Positions 12,901 to 27,900 of a stretch of DNA of 64,000 bases are shown here, piece by piece. The notes beneath the pieces were generated by a model. That model searched no databases. It was not told where the DNA came from and saw only the letters and a list, made by a program, of their open reading frames with translations. This DNA comes from Siphonodentalium dalli. Lineage: Eukaryota; Mollusca; Scaphopoda; Gadilida; Siphonodentaliidae. Position 1 is the first letter of the stretch; every line of letters starts with the position of its first letter. The position numbers and the translations under genes were made by a program. Where the stretch lies: assembly GCA_032622095.1 (NCBI GenBank), contig CP136066.1, forward strand, positions 192,746,816 to 192,810,815, written 5' to 3'.

Positions 12901-15900
12901 CTTGGAATTGTGGTTTTAACCATTCATCAAAAGGCTCGTGGTTAAAACTACTATTCAACTTGTGGTGAAAATTTGGTATTCCTGGCTACTATGGGTCTAT
13001 TCTATATATAAAATTTAACATTACAACCAGTTTAACTGGGAAGGTCGGCATGTGGCATGCGATGACACAGCATTGGCAGGTCTGTATAAACCTTTATTTA
13101 CTAAATACACTCATTTACAAATAGTTCACTTGGGAACATTTAGATAATAAGTTCAACTAACAAACTTATTATCTGAACATTTCCCTCCAATACATAGAAC
13201 TCCTTTTTATTATCTTATTATCTGTTGTCTGCTTATTTTTCCTAAAAAACAACCCTCCAGCACTGCCTCCAGATAAATAATAAACCATTCCCATGTATAC
13301 TTTTCTAACTGAATGGGAGAATCCATTTAGTATAGAAAGGGATATGTAGTGTGTGCGTGGCTAGTTACTAGATACGGAAATAAATTTTTATAAAATTTAA
13401 ATAATATCAGTTTATTAAATCATTTTATTCTTGATGGAATGTTAAATATCAGTGGGTTTTCCATAGTTATATATTTCACTTGTTATTGACAAATGAAAAT
13501 ATGCAAATATCTTAAAAACTACACTAAATTGAACACTGATACCCATATCTAAAGTTCTGTTACCATTTGCTCTCCAAAATACACCTTATAATATAATATG
13601 GCTAATATCACAAAATTCATCCTCTGGGGACCTCATTCCGCATGGCCTCATCTGCTATGGGAGACCAAGACACAGATTTAAGTTCCCAGATGGTGATATG
13701 CACCCATTGGGCACCTCGATTATGCATTGTGTCGTCTGCCAATTAGAGGATGTGGAAAAACTAAACTAAAAAAGAAACGAAACTTTCTAAAACTAAAAAA
13801 CTTGTTAATTTGATAATAAAAATACTTTCCAGAGAAGATAAGGCCTCAGCAGAACGAAGTCCCCCAGATGGTGAATTTAGTGATGTTAGCCCGATATTCA
13901 CCTTTTGGTTTTCTCATTCTGCAAATGCCATGTACCATATTTTGAGGTATGTCTATACCTGTATACAGGTGTAAGGAATGTAGAGATAGGCAATATGGGG
14001 TATCCCTCCCCACTGACGGTTGTGTATATTATAAGTTATGGGATGCTTAGTGGTCGGATATGGTATCATGTGAGGCGAAGGGAGATCAATATTAGACTTG
14101 GCCATAGGCCGAGCCTAATATTGATCTCGCTGAGTCTCACATGACACCATATCCGACCACTAAGCGTCCCATAACATACTTATTATGTCAGTGGACAAAA
14201 TCCAGCATATCCCTTTAATTAATCGTTGCTGTAATTTATTGTAATTTGGTAATTTAAATGTAGTGTCTATGGCCATTAACTTATGTAACGTCACAGTGAC
14301 ACGCCATGGGCAGTGAACGTCAACGCATTGAGTCAATTGCTAATTACCAGAAGTAGGACAACTTGTTGAGTTTGATAGTTAATTTATGAGTCTTTCGAAT
14401 TCTCAAATATATCGCATGCAGCTTTTGGTACATGGTACTATGTCTTTAAATTCGCAGAAATTATTTCCGACAGATTCCATTTTCTTGGCGCCAAAATACA
14501 CCCAAAATATTCCCGAGGCGACAAAGTTTCTGAAAACAAGATGATGGATAAGCACCTAATATTGATTTCATATGGGGTCACTAACCTTATATGGGTTCAT
14601 ATACCGCCACTATTTATCGACACTGATTGGCTAATCGCAAGAGCTGACATAATAATATGTATTATAATGCTTCTTAATTTCTTGGTTTTAGATCCAAGAC
14701 GTCATTCCGGTAACAAGCTATGACACCGCTGGATCCTTCTTGTTACTTGGCTGTGTGAATGGCTCCATATATTATATAGGTAAGTTTATATCTGCGGTTG
14801 GTCTCACAAATATGTATGTAATGCATTGCTTAGAGTTTGTGGTAAATCTGGAAAAGGGCATTTAATTATACCCCTTTAACCTACTTTTCAGTAAAAAAAA
14901 AATTTAAACTTGGCACAGATATTTAGTACCATGGGAATCTGTGTACCTGGGATTATGATATCTGTCTGACTTTTTAGTGGAGTTATCCCACTTTTTCAAG
15001 GGGGGGGGGGGGATATGAGATTAAATTAAATGCATTGAGACAACATCTGTAACTCTTTCAGAAAGCAGAGGTGCAACTGCATATGTATTGGTACGTGACG
15101 ATGCCAGAATTGTTGGTTTCAACTGATCGACCAATGAAAATGAAGATATCTTTTCTCGAACTGGATTCATGTTTGACAGGTGTTTGTTCCCACGACATAA
15201 TTGTTGATCGCTGGGAATTTTATCAATTTAATGGAAATATATTGGTGAAAACTAGATGTTTTTCACCAATACTGGGATTAAATTATAAGAATTAACTCTT
15301 GTTACATGCGTTATAGAATTTGTCTTCAAACTGTTCAGTTATAACTCCATAACTTAATCGAAACAAGAGTTATTTCTTAAATACTATCATCTGGAGTAGC
15401 TTAGCTTTACTCATTGAGTACTGTACAAAGCAGTCGACTCAAAACCATTATCTGTTGAATAAACAGTATTGTTTTCTCTGTTACAGATATGCAGAAGTTT
15501 CCACTAAGGATGAAAGATAATGATCTTTTAGTGACTGAACTGTACAAGGATCCATCGAATGACATGGTGACTGCTCTCAGTGTATATCTAACTCCAAAAA
15601 CAAGTAGGTCATTCTTGTGTTTTTTGCAAGACATACATTTCCATGGGACTATACATTATTTCAGGTTTAGTTCACACTAGCTGATGTGCCCGACTTCGTC
15701 TGGGCTATTTAGGGATTTCTTTGCCAGAAACATGCCTATATGAATGTATATGAGCGAGGTCAAGGACACGGTCGCACATGATATTGGACCCGCCCATATT
15801 GTTCCTGGGATCAAAGTAGGCCGACATACCAAATTTGAGTCAGATCGGTCGAGGTCCAGAAACATGTCTATATCAGCGTTCAGAAACATGTCTATATCAG

Positions 15901-18900
15901 CGTTCAAGGACATGATCGCACGTGAAATTGGACCTGCCCATATTGTTCCCCGAATCAAAGTAGGCCTACATACCAAATTTGAGTGGGATCGGTCGAGCAG
16001 TTTTCAAGTCTATAACGCACCTACATACACAGGCCCTAAGCTAGGAGGTGACTAGGGCGAAGTTCTCGCCTTCCGCGAGGCGTCTGCGAAGCGAAAACGA
16101 AATCGCCTTCCAAATTTGACTAAACTGAGATTTACTGGTGATAATTTGACTTGTTTTGCCAAAAAATATCTTAAAATATATGTCATAATGTTGTCCTATT
16201 TCTCTGAACCATTTGGCGAAACATTTCCTTAAAATATCCCTTTCTGATCAAAGAAGTTGTTCACATTCAACCCAGGCACGATATATTTGAAGTCGCCGAC
16301 ATTCATGGGATTATTGGGGGATTATATATCTAACCATCGAAAGTCATTATCGCTAGTGTCAGAAATAATTAGACCATTGGAGTTCCAAGAGTTTATAAAT
16401 TAGTACAGGAATGCCGTCCCGCTTTTCAGATATAAAACAATTACGACATTATCAGGTTATGTACACAAGGCGCTTCGGAAGTTCGTTTCGGCAATGCGTC
16501 ACACTTTTGGGAAAGACCGCTTCCGTAAATAAATGGCCGCGCCCACTTGTCAATTTTTTTTTTTTTAATTGGATTATACCATTGACGTTGGCATTAATTA
16601 AGGGAAGCCATTAATTAATAAAAGCTTTAGAAATAAAACCGAAAGCTTTTGCAACTCCTTTGTTATTTATTAATCCTTATTGTTTATTTTAGCGGACACC
16701 CACATTACAGCAGTGACCAAATTAAACTTACAAAGTAAAGGTTTCATGCATCATGATTCAGACTGTACAAACGTTTTTCCGCCAAGGAGAAGCCCTCAAC
16801 TGAACTATATGGATTACGTCTCCGGCCTTGTGTCAATCAGGAGGGTTAAAATTTTATTGCTGTGCCGACCCCACTCACACCCGTGTCCAGATTAGTCTCG
16901 CATGAATACACCTGCATTCTATCTATTGTCTAGTCAGTTTTTAATTCCTCCTCGCCAGGACAGGATCGTTTCTATTTTCTCAAGGTTGTATCTTTCTGTG
17001 TTGCGAGTTTATCGACTCAATATTTATTGTTGATATTACAAACTTGCAATTTATTGTACCCGATAGTTAATTAATATTTCTCACATCCGAAACGGGAACT
17101 TTTTTCGTTTCACTGTATCCGTAATTTGTTTCCGTGTTTTTTGTTTTCCTCAAGACGGCTTTATCTTTCAACAATTGGAATTAAGATGGCCATCTTGACA
17201 ATGACTAAATAATCACATAGCTTACTTGTGGCAAAACCACATAGTGCATATTGTGCCACACATACGGCGTGATGACTATCATGACTTACAATTGAGGACG
17301 CAATGTAGTACGGTATGCGATATCTCCTAATTTCGTGCTACACGTGTTTCACTTTACATAAGTTTCCGTCGACTCGCTTCGGTTATTTTGTAAGTTCCGT
17401 TGCTTTGTATCATAATGTATACTGCCAAATCATACATGGCACTGCTCTGTTAATTCGCAGAAAGTTGCATAGGACAGCAATATCCTCCTTTGTAATAATT
17501 TACATGAATAAATACGAAAGATAGTGCTTGTTATCAGATGACAATTCACATTTCTTTCGACTGAGCGATCTGTAACATTATTTTAACGATCAATACCTGC
17601 GAATCTACGCCCGCCAGTATGTATGAGCGTGTGGTCTTGTTAGACACATGGCAAATGTAATAAAACATTACAGCGACTTCAAGGTATTTAGAAAATTCTG
17701 CCTTGTCTATCACGATTAAATATCATATAACTCATTGTATCATCAGTACAATAGTTACTAACACTCCGTAACAGGGGGATGGTATTCGTTATCACATATA
17801 TAACCACACTTCAAATTGATGTGTTGTCTGACGATCTAAATATTGTGTTGCATTCTTTACATCCATGTATGTACAGTTTGGGTTACTACGAAATATTGAT
17901 CACCAACTGCAATGAAGTGAAAACTTTGTAGCCTGACACTCCAGCTACACTTGGCTCACTATACTTAAACAATGGTGATTCTACCCATGGTAAGAACATT
18001 TTGGAGCCATCTTGGATGTTCGACTTGAAGTGAGACCACTGGGCTACTTGTGGAGAGTAACCATCTCCAATGGGAACTTGGCCAATAAGGGAAAGCTTCG
18101 TCTTCAATATGGCACACCTTGTTCACAACATGGTCAGGGTGTTGCAACGATTTATTGGCTTGCCAGAATCTCACTGAATTTTAATTCGATTGATGTTTCT
18201 CCTTCATAACATCCGCCAGATGATTTAAGATTTACGCCACACATGGGTTGGCACTTAGAATTGACAATCTTTGTGATGTAACGACTGTGATCAGCAGATG
18301 TCACCAACTTGACACATCTGACCTCTTATCCTCAGACATTAGTGTTTGTCGATACATTCAATTTCTCGGTCCCATTGACATATTATGGTTTAAGTGCCTC
18401 AATGCCATCTTACCGTAGGATCTAATATGCCTCGGCATTGGCGAGCTTGCAATAATGTATTGCACGCCGTAATAGTTCCATACATTGTACATGACAATCA
18501 TATGGTATCAGGGCCTCATGTATGCTGTCAGAACTGACTACTAGTATGCTTACATATGGTGAACAGTTTTCATCCCAATACTGACATACTTTGCAGTTTC
18601 ATCAGTGAATGATAACGGCAAACAGCGAAATAGAAAGAATACATATTGTCACGTGCTCCAGATTCACTGCCAATAGTCTTTCCAGTAGAGACCATCACTT
18701 GGCTCACTAACTTCTATTTCCACATATATCAAAACGATATTCTGCCAAATAGCTTTCACTCGTGTATGATGCGCAGTTACATGCAACACATTTATATTGC
18801 GCAGAATATCAGAAAGGACTGCATTTGTATTGTTACATGTCTAAAGCGAGCTTACATGCGCAGCGTTTATATTGCGCACATCTACTGCCAATATATTTCC

Positions 18901-21900
18901 GAAGCGGCCAAGACATGGCTCTTCGTCTATTGTCACATATCCACTGATTATGTGACAAAACGATTCGATACAATCATGACGAAAATGAAGGCATTCGTAT
19001 CTTCACTGTAAGCGCACTTTCCTAACGGAAACCACCTAGTTCTTGCCTATGTGCATTCGGAACTCATCGTCCTCATATACGAGAAAAGACAGTATCTTAC
19101 CTGTCATAGCAGGTAAGATCACGTGGCCAGGGGTATAACGTAATTATATTAACCTTACTTTCTACTCAATAACCTACAGATTGTATTGTATTATGTCTAT
19201 TAACCTTGCTTTGTTATAACTAACAGCATGTCTTGCAGTCGAACGTGATTCGAATTTGCTGGGCACACAGTGCGGGTTGCTCATTCACGGGTGTATTACT
19301 TGTTATAGTTGGGTGAGGGCATATTAGTCAATGATTACCTACTTTGAGCAACCGTACCAGTCTTTACCTCGGGCAGGACCAGTTCAGGCCCCACCCGGTC
19401 CTGCTACGGCAGTGTGAACCAATGGTAGGCGGGTGCTGCAAGTGGTTGATTCGGGAAACCAATCTTCTCGGGCGATTGCTCCAGCACCTTTCTCTCAGGT
19501 GCCTAATGGTAGTGGCAATACGATTATTAAATTTCGAGAAAATTCACATCGATCTACTATTATTCCACATAGAGTGAAATTTCTATCAGTATTTTGATTT
19601 CGGCCTGGATTCATGCCACGAAGATCTGTTTATAGGTCATCACAATTATTGGGCACCTGGGAGTAGCCTTTGGCGGCTGTTCTGGGTGGGGAAGACTCGT
19701 TGTCACGTGACGCTCTTGCTCTCATAGACATAGCGCACCAGCCAAATGGCCTTCTGACTCTTCCCCATGGTGCAGTGGCCCACATCATTACAAGATGGGG
19801 TCCAGTCGATCCCCTGGAATCGTAATACCTTCGGGATACATCCGGGCCTGCTCCTCCGCCGCCATGTGATCATAGTGGTATGTCGTCGACATTTATTCAA
19901 GTTTGGTCAGGACCAACTGCATTTGGGGGATTCCATGGAAGGGGCTTCCTCTGATCAAATGGCTCATCAGAACTAATTCCCTCTGGCCTTGGGGGCACAG
20001 CTTATTCTACATTTGCCATTGCTCGTGCCCCAGACTTTGAGGGGGTGACCTTGGACAGGACATAGCTACTTATCCCAAATGCAAGAGCATTTGTCTGGCG
20101 TCGAACCATTTCAGAGTAGGCCTCTTCCACAGTCTGGTATCCCAACCTGATGCAGCCAAGAATCGCGGGTCGACAGTGGGTCACCAGGCACACTGTCGGA
20201 CGAGGATTCTGATGTTCCGCTGGTAAGTGATTTTGTACAGGATGAGGATACAGGTTGATATCTTATATTGCTTCATTTAATTCAACAATTTGCGATAAGT
20301 AAAAGTATTTATCTCAGTCAGGAAAGATCCAGCACTGTAGCCTTTGGAGGATGTTCTGGGTGGGGAAGTGAAGACTTGTTGTTGCGTGCCCCCAAGAGCT
20401 GCTCCAGCCTTCTGCCTCTTCCCCACGGTGCAGTGGCCCACATCTCCACAGATGGGGTCCAGTCACTCCCCTGGAATCGTACACCTTCGGGATACCTCTA
20501 GGCCACTCCTACACCGGTAGGAAAGAAAGGCTGAATGTTCTGGGTGGGGAAGACTTGTTGTTGCGTGCCTCCAAGTGCTGCACCAACCAGCCTTCTAACT
20601 CTTCCCCATGGTGCAGTGGCCCACATCTCCACAAGATGGGGTCCAATCCCCTGGAATCGTAATACCTTAGGGATACCTCCAGGCCACTCCTTCACCGGTA
20701 GGAAAGAAAGGCTGAATGTTCTGGGTGGAGAAGACTTGTTGTGTGCCTCCAAGAGCTGCACCAACCAGCCTTCTATCTCTTCCCCACGGTGCAGTGGCCC
20801 ACATCTCCACACGATGGGGTCCAATCTCCTGGAATCGTAATACCTTCGGGATACATCCAGGCCACTCCTTCACCGGTCATTTTGCAATTTTGATCATTCT
20901 GCTAAATTTGATCATTTCGAAATGTACCCGACACTCGTTATGTGCGCCATCATAGATCACTGATGCTTCTATGCTTGTTCATCAAGTCCTCAGTGGTGTT
21001 CTCTAATCCCATATATACTGGTATGCAATGATACCTTGGATCATGATGGCGTTCCCTGCTCTCTACATTATACGAGGCTGGAGTACAGATGTGTGGCATG
21101 ATATAATGAAACCTCATACCTCGCTATGATATCTGCAGCATATCATTTTTATATCTGGTTTGTGTATCACAGGGAGCAATTTACTTTCGATATTTGATTA
21201 GCAAATAATCTCACATTGACATGATTAGATAGCATATTTATAACATCATACATGTATAAAAAATTCCTCGCTATTACCGGTATCCACATTTCAGTAGCAA
21301 ATCGCGATGCGATTCCAGTTAATTTGCTCCCTGGTGTATCATAAGCATTCTGATATCTTATGGCATACACAATGGCTGCATGTGACATCAGTTCATAATG
21401 TGAACTGTCGAGAGAGCGAAGAAGATAACAAAGAGAATAGGATGAAGCAAAGTTATACTTGCTCGGTTGTCTCGCTAGCATGAATTATATGGCACTACCT
21501 GGGATGTTTATTCCAAAAACAAGGGGGGGGGGGGGGCGGTACACATTTGAGCAATGTCGTAATCTGAATTGGGAGCTCTTTCACGTAACATAATCATATC
21601 TGATTCATGACTAAATCACATTTACATGAATCCTGTTTCGGAAGAGTACATTCCCATCGAATTTGGATATTAATTAACTTTATTGCTCGTGCCTCCTCCT
21701 GGGCTTGCATTCTAATCCATATAGTTCAGTTGAGGGCTTCTCCTTGGCGGAAAAATATAATTTTTATAATTAAAATTACTTTTTCCTTAAGGGAAGCCCG
21801 AAACTGAACTATCATAGATCCCTCCCATGGTGGTGCCATTCCCAACCCCGCGACTCGCAAATCTCATGATTAAGTCGGAAATAAAAAACTGACTAGACAA

Positions 21901-24900
21901 TAGATAGAATGCGGGTGTATTCATGCGAGACTAATCTGGACACGGGTGTGAGTGGGGTCGGCACAGCAATAAAATTTTAACCCTCCTGATTGACACAAGG
22001 CCGGAGACGTAATCCATATACATGTAGTTCAGTTTCGGGCTTCCCTTAAGGAAAAAGTAATTTTAATTATAAAAATTATATATCTTTCAAGTTCCAATCT
22101 AGGAAATAATACTACAATATTGTATTACAATACTACTTCCATTTAAGTTAAAAATGCTTGAATGATAATTACACAAAACATTTCCAAAAATTTCAAATTT
22201 ATAATAATAATTAGGCAAATTTCTTCAGAGTACAAAGTACAAAATTTGTAGTTTTATTTTTTATTTTATCTTTTTATTGATGTTATTAATAAAGTGATAT
22301 TTGAAAATTAATAAGTGGTTGCACGGGGCGTCATGTGCCCCACGAGAATCGGTTCGAAATCTGCAGACGACCCAGTGCGAAATCGCACGTGTCTCGGCGC
22401 CCTTCCGGTCATAAATGTCAGGGTCGGCGCCAAACTTAATTTAAACAGCGACAAAGGTGAGTTAATTCAGAATATAACACACAATGCTTACTCCAATGTG
22501 ATTACTAGTATCGAATCATTAGCTTTTATGGAGTATTATGCGATAAGATTTGTTTATTTTACATGTTTACAAAAGTCATTATTTCCAAGTGCATTTTCAA
22601 TGGAATATTCCACCAATTTCCACGAGTGATCAACAGCAATTCTGGAAGCTACGCTTGAGTATACTGTTGCTCAATGTTAGATACATACATTTCCTAGCTC
22701 CCAAACCACAAGTAAGTTTAGTATTATACTTGTATGCCACAAAAAAATGAATCTTAAAATGACCCGAAAATGTCACGGTTCCCTTCCGGTCAACTGTTAG
22801 CATTTGGGTTCGCAACGGTTTGATTATGCCCCAGTTCCGAATCTGCACGTATTTAGTTTTCGCATTATTTGACCAGTATTTTCTTGCTCGTTGGAGACTT
22901 ATCACGCATATTTTATTTCCATATTTACTAGTAATGACTAGCACCACATATAACACTATTTATACGGCGATATCTTGTTAAATGCACCTTGCTAGGCGAC
23001 TTCGAAGCACGAACTATTATTTTATTTAAAAGGATGTCGTTTTTATGTGTAAACAATAAGTGGGAATACATATACACACCAGGCATTGATCCGATATGAC
23101 TCGTGTTGCGTACACGTCGCTAAAATCATAATAGGCCCACTGTCTACATTATATAATGTATCGTCTCAAACTTACACAAGTTTGTTTCTGTTATCTGACC
23201 GAATAATTGTTGTTTATGCCTGTTTGGTGGCGTCATATATATGTTCAAGCAAACACCATGCATATTGCATAGCAGGATTTAAATTCAATAGGGAAATGCT
23301 ACGTCAATTCTGTGAAAATATATAGCCTAAGTAGTGATGAGTGTGATTGTATCCATACTTATTTTGAACAAATGAGACATTCTGACTAATTGAACTATGT
23401 ATTTAGTTGAATTGAGCTATGGTTGTATTACTGTTTAACACATTGATCGGAAAGTTGCGTTTATAAGAGGAGATCACCCACTACATGCATAAATGGATGT
23501 TTATTATAATGCAGATTGCTTTGTTTGTCCTTGCCCACTAAGAAAAACAAGACAACATTCTGACTGAAAAGATAATTGTTCTGGTCTTACATTATACATA
23601 TGCCCTGGATTTTATATTATACATTATATAAATGACCATTTGGAGGTATTAATGTATTCACTGCACACTGACAACATATCATTAAAATAATTGAGACATC
23701 TAGTCTGGCCTTTAATAAATACCCACATACAGCTGAAGTACCATATCTATACATAAACAAAAAAACATATATAATTATATTATATGAATCTTCATATACT
23801 AAAACTAAAACTTGCATAATACTGCACGTGTATCATATTATTTTGTATAATGAACATCAATACAACTATATCTATATATAAGATATCACTGTATATGAAT
23901 CTTCATATACGCATATTAATCTGTAACGGTGTTGTGAAGTTGCATTGATCACATGATAACATCCGACGGCCGTTGCTGTCGCTGAATTTGATCTGTAGGC
24001 CTATTATGATTTTAGCGACGTGTACGCAACACGAGTCATATCGGATCAATGCCAGGTGTGTATATATATTCCCACTTATTATTTACACATAAAAACGACA
24101 TCCTTTTAAATAAAATAATAGTTCGTGCTTCGAAGTCGCCTAGCAAGGTGCATCTAACAAGATATCGCCGTATAAATAGTGTTATATGTGGTGCTAGTCA
24201 TTACTAGTAAATATGGAAATAAAATATGCGTGATAAGTCTCCAACGAGCACAAAAATACTGGTCAAATAATGCGAAAACTGGGGCATGATCAAACCGATG
24301 CGAACCCAAATGCTAACAGTTGACCGGAAGGGAACCGTGACAGTTCGGGTCATTTTTCGGTGGCATACAAGTATAATACTAAACTTACTTGTGGTTTGGG
24401 AGTTGGAAATGTATGTATCTAACATTGAGCAACAGTATACTCAAGCGTAGCTTCCAGAATTGCTGTTGATCACTCGTGGAAATTGGTGGAATATTCCATT
24501 GAAAATGCACTTGGAAATAATAACTTTTGTAGACATGTAAAATAAACAAATCTTATCACATAATACTCCATAAAGGCTACTGATTCGATATTAGTAATCA
24601 TTGTGGAGTAAGCATTGTGTGTTATATTCTGCATTAACTCACCTTTGTCACTGTTTAAACCAAGTTTGGAGCCGACCCTGACATTTGTGACCGGAAGGGC
24701 GCCGAGACACGTGCGATTTCGCGCTGGGTCATCTGCAGATTTCGAACCGATTCTCGTGGGGCACATGTTATGTTTTTCTTAAAGTCTCCCCCACTTCTCC
24801 CTATTTTGGGCTGAAGTCTCCCTAAAATCTCCAGAGGTAGAAGTCACTTCTCCCTGTTTTCAACCCCTAGCTTGTGCTCTGCACATACATACAGACAGAA

Positions 24901-27900
24901 GTTCCAAAATATATAATAGATGACTTATCCCAATACTGATAATATAATGTTCTCATGTATTTCAAAATTCTTTGAAATTTACAGATGTTCTTTCTCTTTC
25001 TAACAAGTTTTATTTAGTTTCTTGAGTATCTATCTATATAAAAGCTAAGTGTTTGTCTGTGTGTCCATATGTAACTCTGTCACGCTTTTGGTGTGTTTAT
25101 AACTTTTCACTCATACGTTCAATTTAGCCCAAATTAGGAACATACGAAGAGACACATCTTAGGGCTTAAAATCTGACGAGAATCAGAATCATGATTCTTG
25201 TAAAAAAAAAAGCTGATTCTCCGTAGAAAAGCTATATTTAGATTCTTGCAAAAGTTTATAGATTTTAAGGCCTGTTTCTTAGAATACGACACCAATCTGT
25301 TCTGAGTAGCATTCGGTTTTTCTTTTCTAATGATATGCGGAGGTTTTTTTTACGAGCGTGCAAGCCGAGTGAAAATAATCCTCGTATCTCATGAGAGGAG
25401 AAAACCTGTACGCTACTCAGAGCAGTTGACTGTTATATTTATTATATGTTCGATAGCAGTTTGTTATGACCCAGACCACAATGAAACACATGGTTTGAAC
25501 AGTGCATTCTTGAAGCTACAACACCACCAGCCATTTCTGTTAACCCTTTACCCAACAGAACGGCCCTGTGCCAATGCATTCTCTTATATATGCGAGTCGA
25601 CCATAGGTCGCCTCGCATATATAAGAGAATGCATTGGCTTAACACATTAAAAATTATAAAATTGTTAAAGAATGTAAGAAAAAATGGTAAAAAGTGTTAA
25701 AAAAAGATTTTTTTTAGGCCAATGCATTCTCTTATATATGCGAGGCGACCTATGGTCGACTCGCATATATAAGAGAATGCATTGGCACAGGGCATAACTG
25801 TAACCATCACAATGTGGTCAATGAGCCGGTTCCAATGATATCCATATTTGTATGGTTTTATTGAGACAGACCGAAGATATTTTAGGCTGTTGAAGCTTTA
25901 TTTGGCCGGTTGTGGCCGGTTTGTTGGGTAAAGGGTTAAAATAACGTACAAGAATACCGAATGATGCAAAAATTTATGTCATGACGCAGTGCTGAGAGTA
26001 GCATCCCATCTTGAGAGTTATAAGTGAGTGGTTCGGGGGGGCTAGCCCGGGATTGTCGGAAGCACCGAATGGTAACTCCCCTTAATCCCTCATTTTTCAA
26101 GCTTTATTTAGAATTCATAAAAAAAAAAAAAAAAACCTTTTTTGTCTTGATTATTTCTTCTTCTTTTTTCTCTTTTTTTTGGAGTTAGGCTTTGAGAGTA
26201 GGATAACACATTCATTTTTCTGGGAGTGGGGATATGATTTTTATTTTGATGTAAAAGGTGATGAAAATATAATAAACATCTGTATGTCATTGACAAGTTG
26301 ACTTACACTGTCTACAGTCTCATTAAGACTCTAGTTTTGTAAAATCTATCACAGAAATGTACTTGACTTTTCAAGCTGTTCGTATTTTCATATTTAGGTC
26401 TGATTGGTAACTGGATTGAGATTGCATATGGTACATGTTCTGGGACTGTTCGAGTTATCGTCCAGCATCCAGAAACTGTCGGTCATGGTCCACAGCTGTT
26501 CCAGACATTCACAGTTCACAGAAGTCGTGTTACCAAGGTGATGCTGTCAGAGAAACATTTAGTCTCAGGTAATTTGTTCTTACTCAATCTTTTTTCCAGT
26601 CTCAGGTAACTATATATATTATAGTGGGTCTGATTACCTGTTGTAGCATTTGTTCTCACTCAATTATATTTCCAGTCTCAGGTAATTTCAGACCCCACAT
26701 ATAAACAGAAAATATTGAAAAAATGTTTGACGAGGCTTTTTAAAAGAAAATTTCAGTGACGAGGGAGCAGGGTCGCGCTGCTACTTGCCAAATTTGTCAA
26801 TGGCAAAAATAATTAACATTTGGCAAATAATATTTTCATTTGGCAACAGTTTTGGCAAGTCAATTTTTAATTCCTCAAGACAGTTGACAAACAATACCAT
26901 TCATTTCAGGAAACTCTTACAATATAATTATATTAGTGGTGTTTTATATAGTTTAGGAAAAGTTAACACCTCTATTAGTATGCAGTTAATCTGATGTCAT
27001 TTAGTATCGGTGGGTTGAGCGATTACTCGTCTTCAGTGTAGTGGTGTTTATATAGCTAATGCTCCTGTGGTGTGCCCTTCTGATGAAGAAACCCTGCTAT
27101 CATATTATTGTTCGGTGATTGGTTTATTGTTGCAGGATAAACCACAATAGAGATGCGAGTATAATTATTAACTAACTGCTTTCCTATCGATATCAAGAGT
27201 CGTTCAAAAGTCGAAACATAACACTTAATGTTGCAGAAAATGATACTATCAGGGATTGCATTTGGCAAGTTATAAAAGAATTTGGCAAAAAATATTTTCA
27301 TTTGGCAAAAGTATATTTCGGTCCAGCGCGGACCCTGCATTTCCTAACATCCATTACCCTGCAGGGAGCCCCACACATATATAGAAGCATATAGAAGAGT
27401 GTCGTCTGCTCATGTTTGTCTGGGGCTCTGTATGGGTAAAATTATAAAATTGTTAAAGAATACAAGAAAAAATTATTAAAATTATAAAAAATTGTTAGGC
27501 CAATGCATTCTCTTATATATGCGAGGCGACCTATGGTCGACTCGCATATATAAGAGAATGCATTGGCACAGAGTAAAAAAAATCCCGACTGGATTTGATA
27601 TGGCGGGGAGAGGTGCCTGAGAACACAGAATGTTGATTTATATGGCCTAAAAGGTACATGTAAGAGAGACCCAATCTGTTGGTGTATCATTCTCATTTTT
27701 GCCTTTTAGTGTGCTCTGATTACAATGGTTCCCACGTTCGGACTTGGAGTGTGACTCGATTTCGTGGGATGATCTCAACGCAGCCTGGATCAACACCACT
27801 ATCCTCATTTAAGATTGTCTCTATAGAAGAGGCTGATCCTCCACACAGCTATGCGGATGGCAACGACATAGGTATATATATCTTACTAATGGGGGGGGGG

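Larger units (their letters stand above)
16771..22050. mobile_element. possible degraded large element bounded by inverted repeats
   Basis: A segment of about 180 bp at 16771-16953 recurs inverted at 21880-22050 (for example GACCCCACTCACACCCGTGT against its complement). The 5 kb between has none of the MITE families common elsewhere, four tandem-type repeats of about 178 bp, and fragmentary minus-strand frames. This may be one old transposon or an inverted duplication. No transposase, polymerase or integrase motif could be recognised. Confidence 0.4.

Noticed and set aside
15744-16055. 103-codon frame with duplicated segment
   Set aside because: It covers the dispersed CTAGCTGATGTGCCCGACTT repeat, which is non-coding elsewhere (61869, 62499).
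18646-19011. 121-codon frame as a gene
   Set aside because: No family recognised and no exon signals; it contains internal repeats of TTATATTGCGCA and lies in the degraded-element zone.
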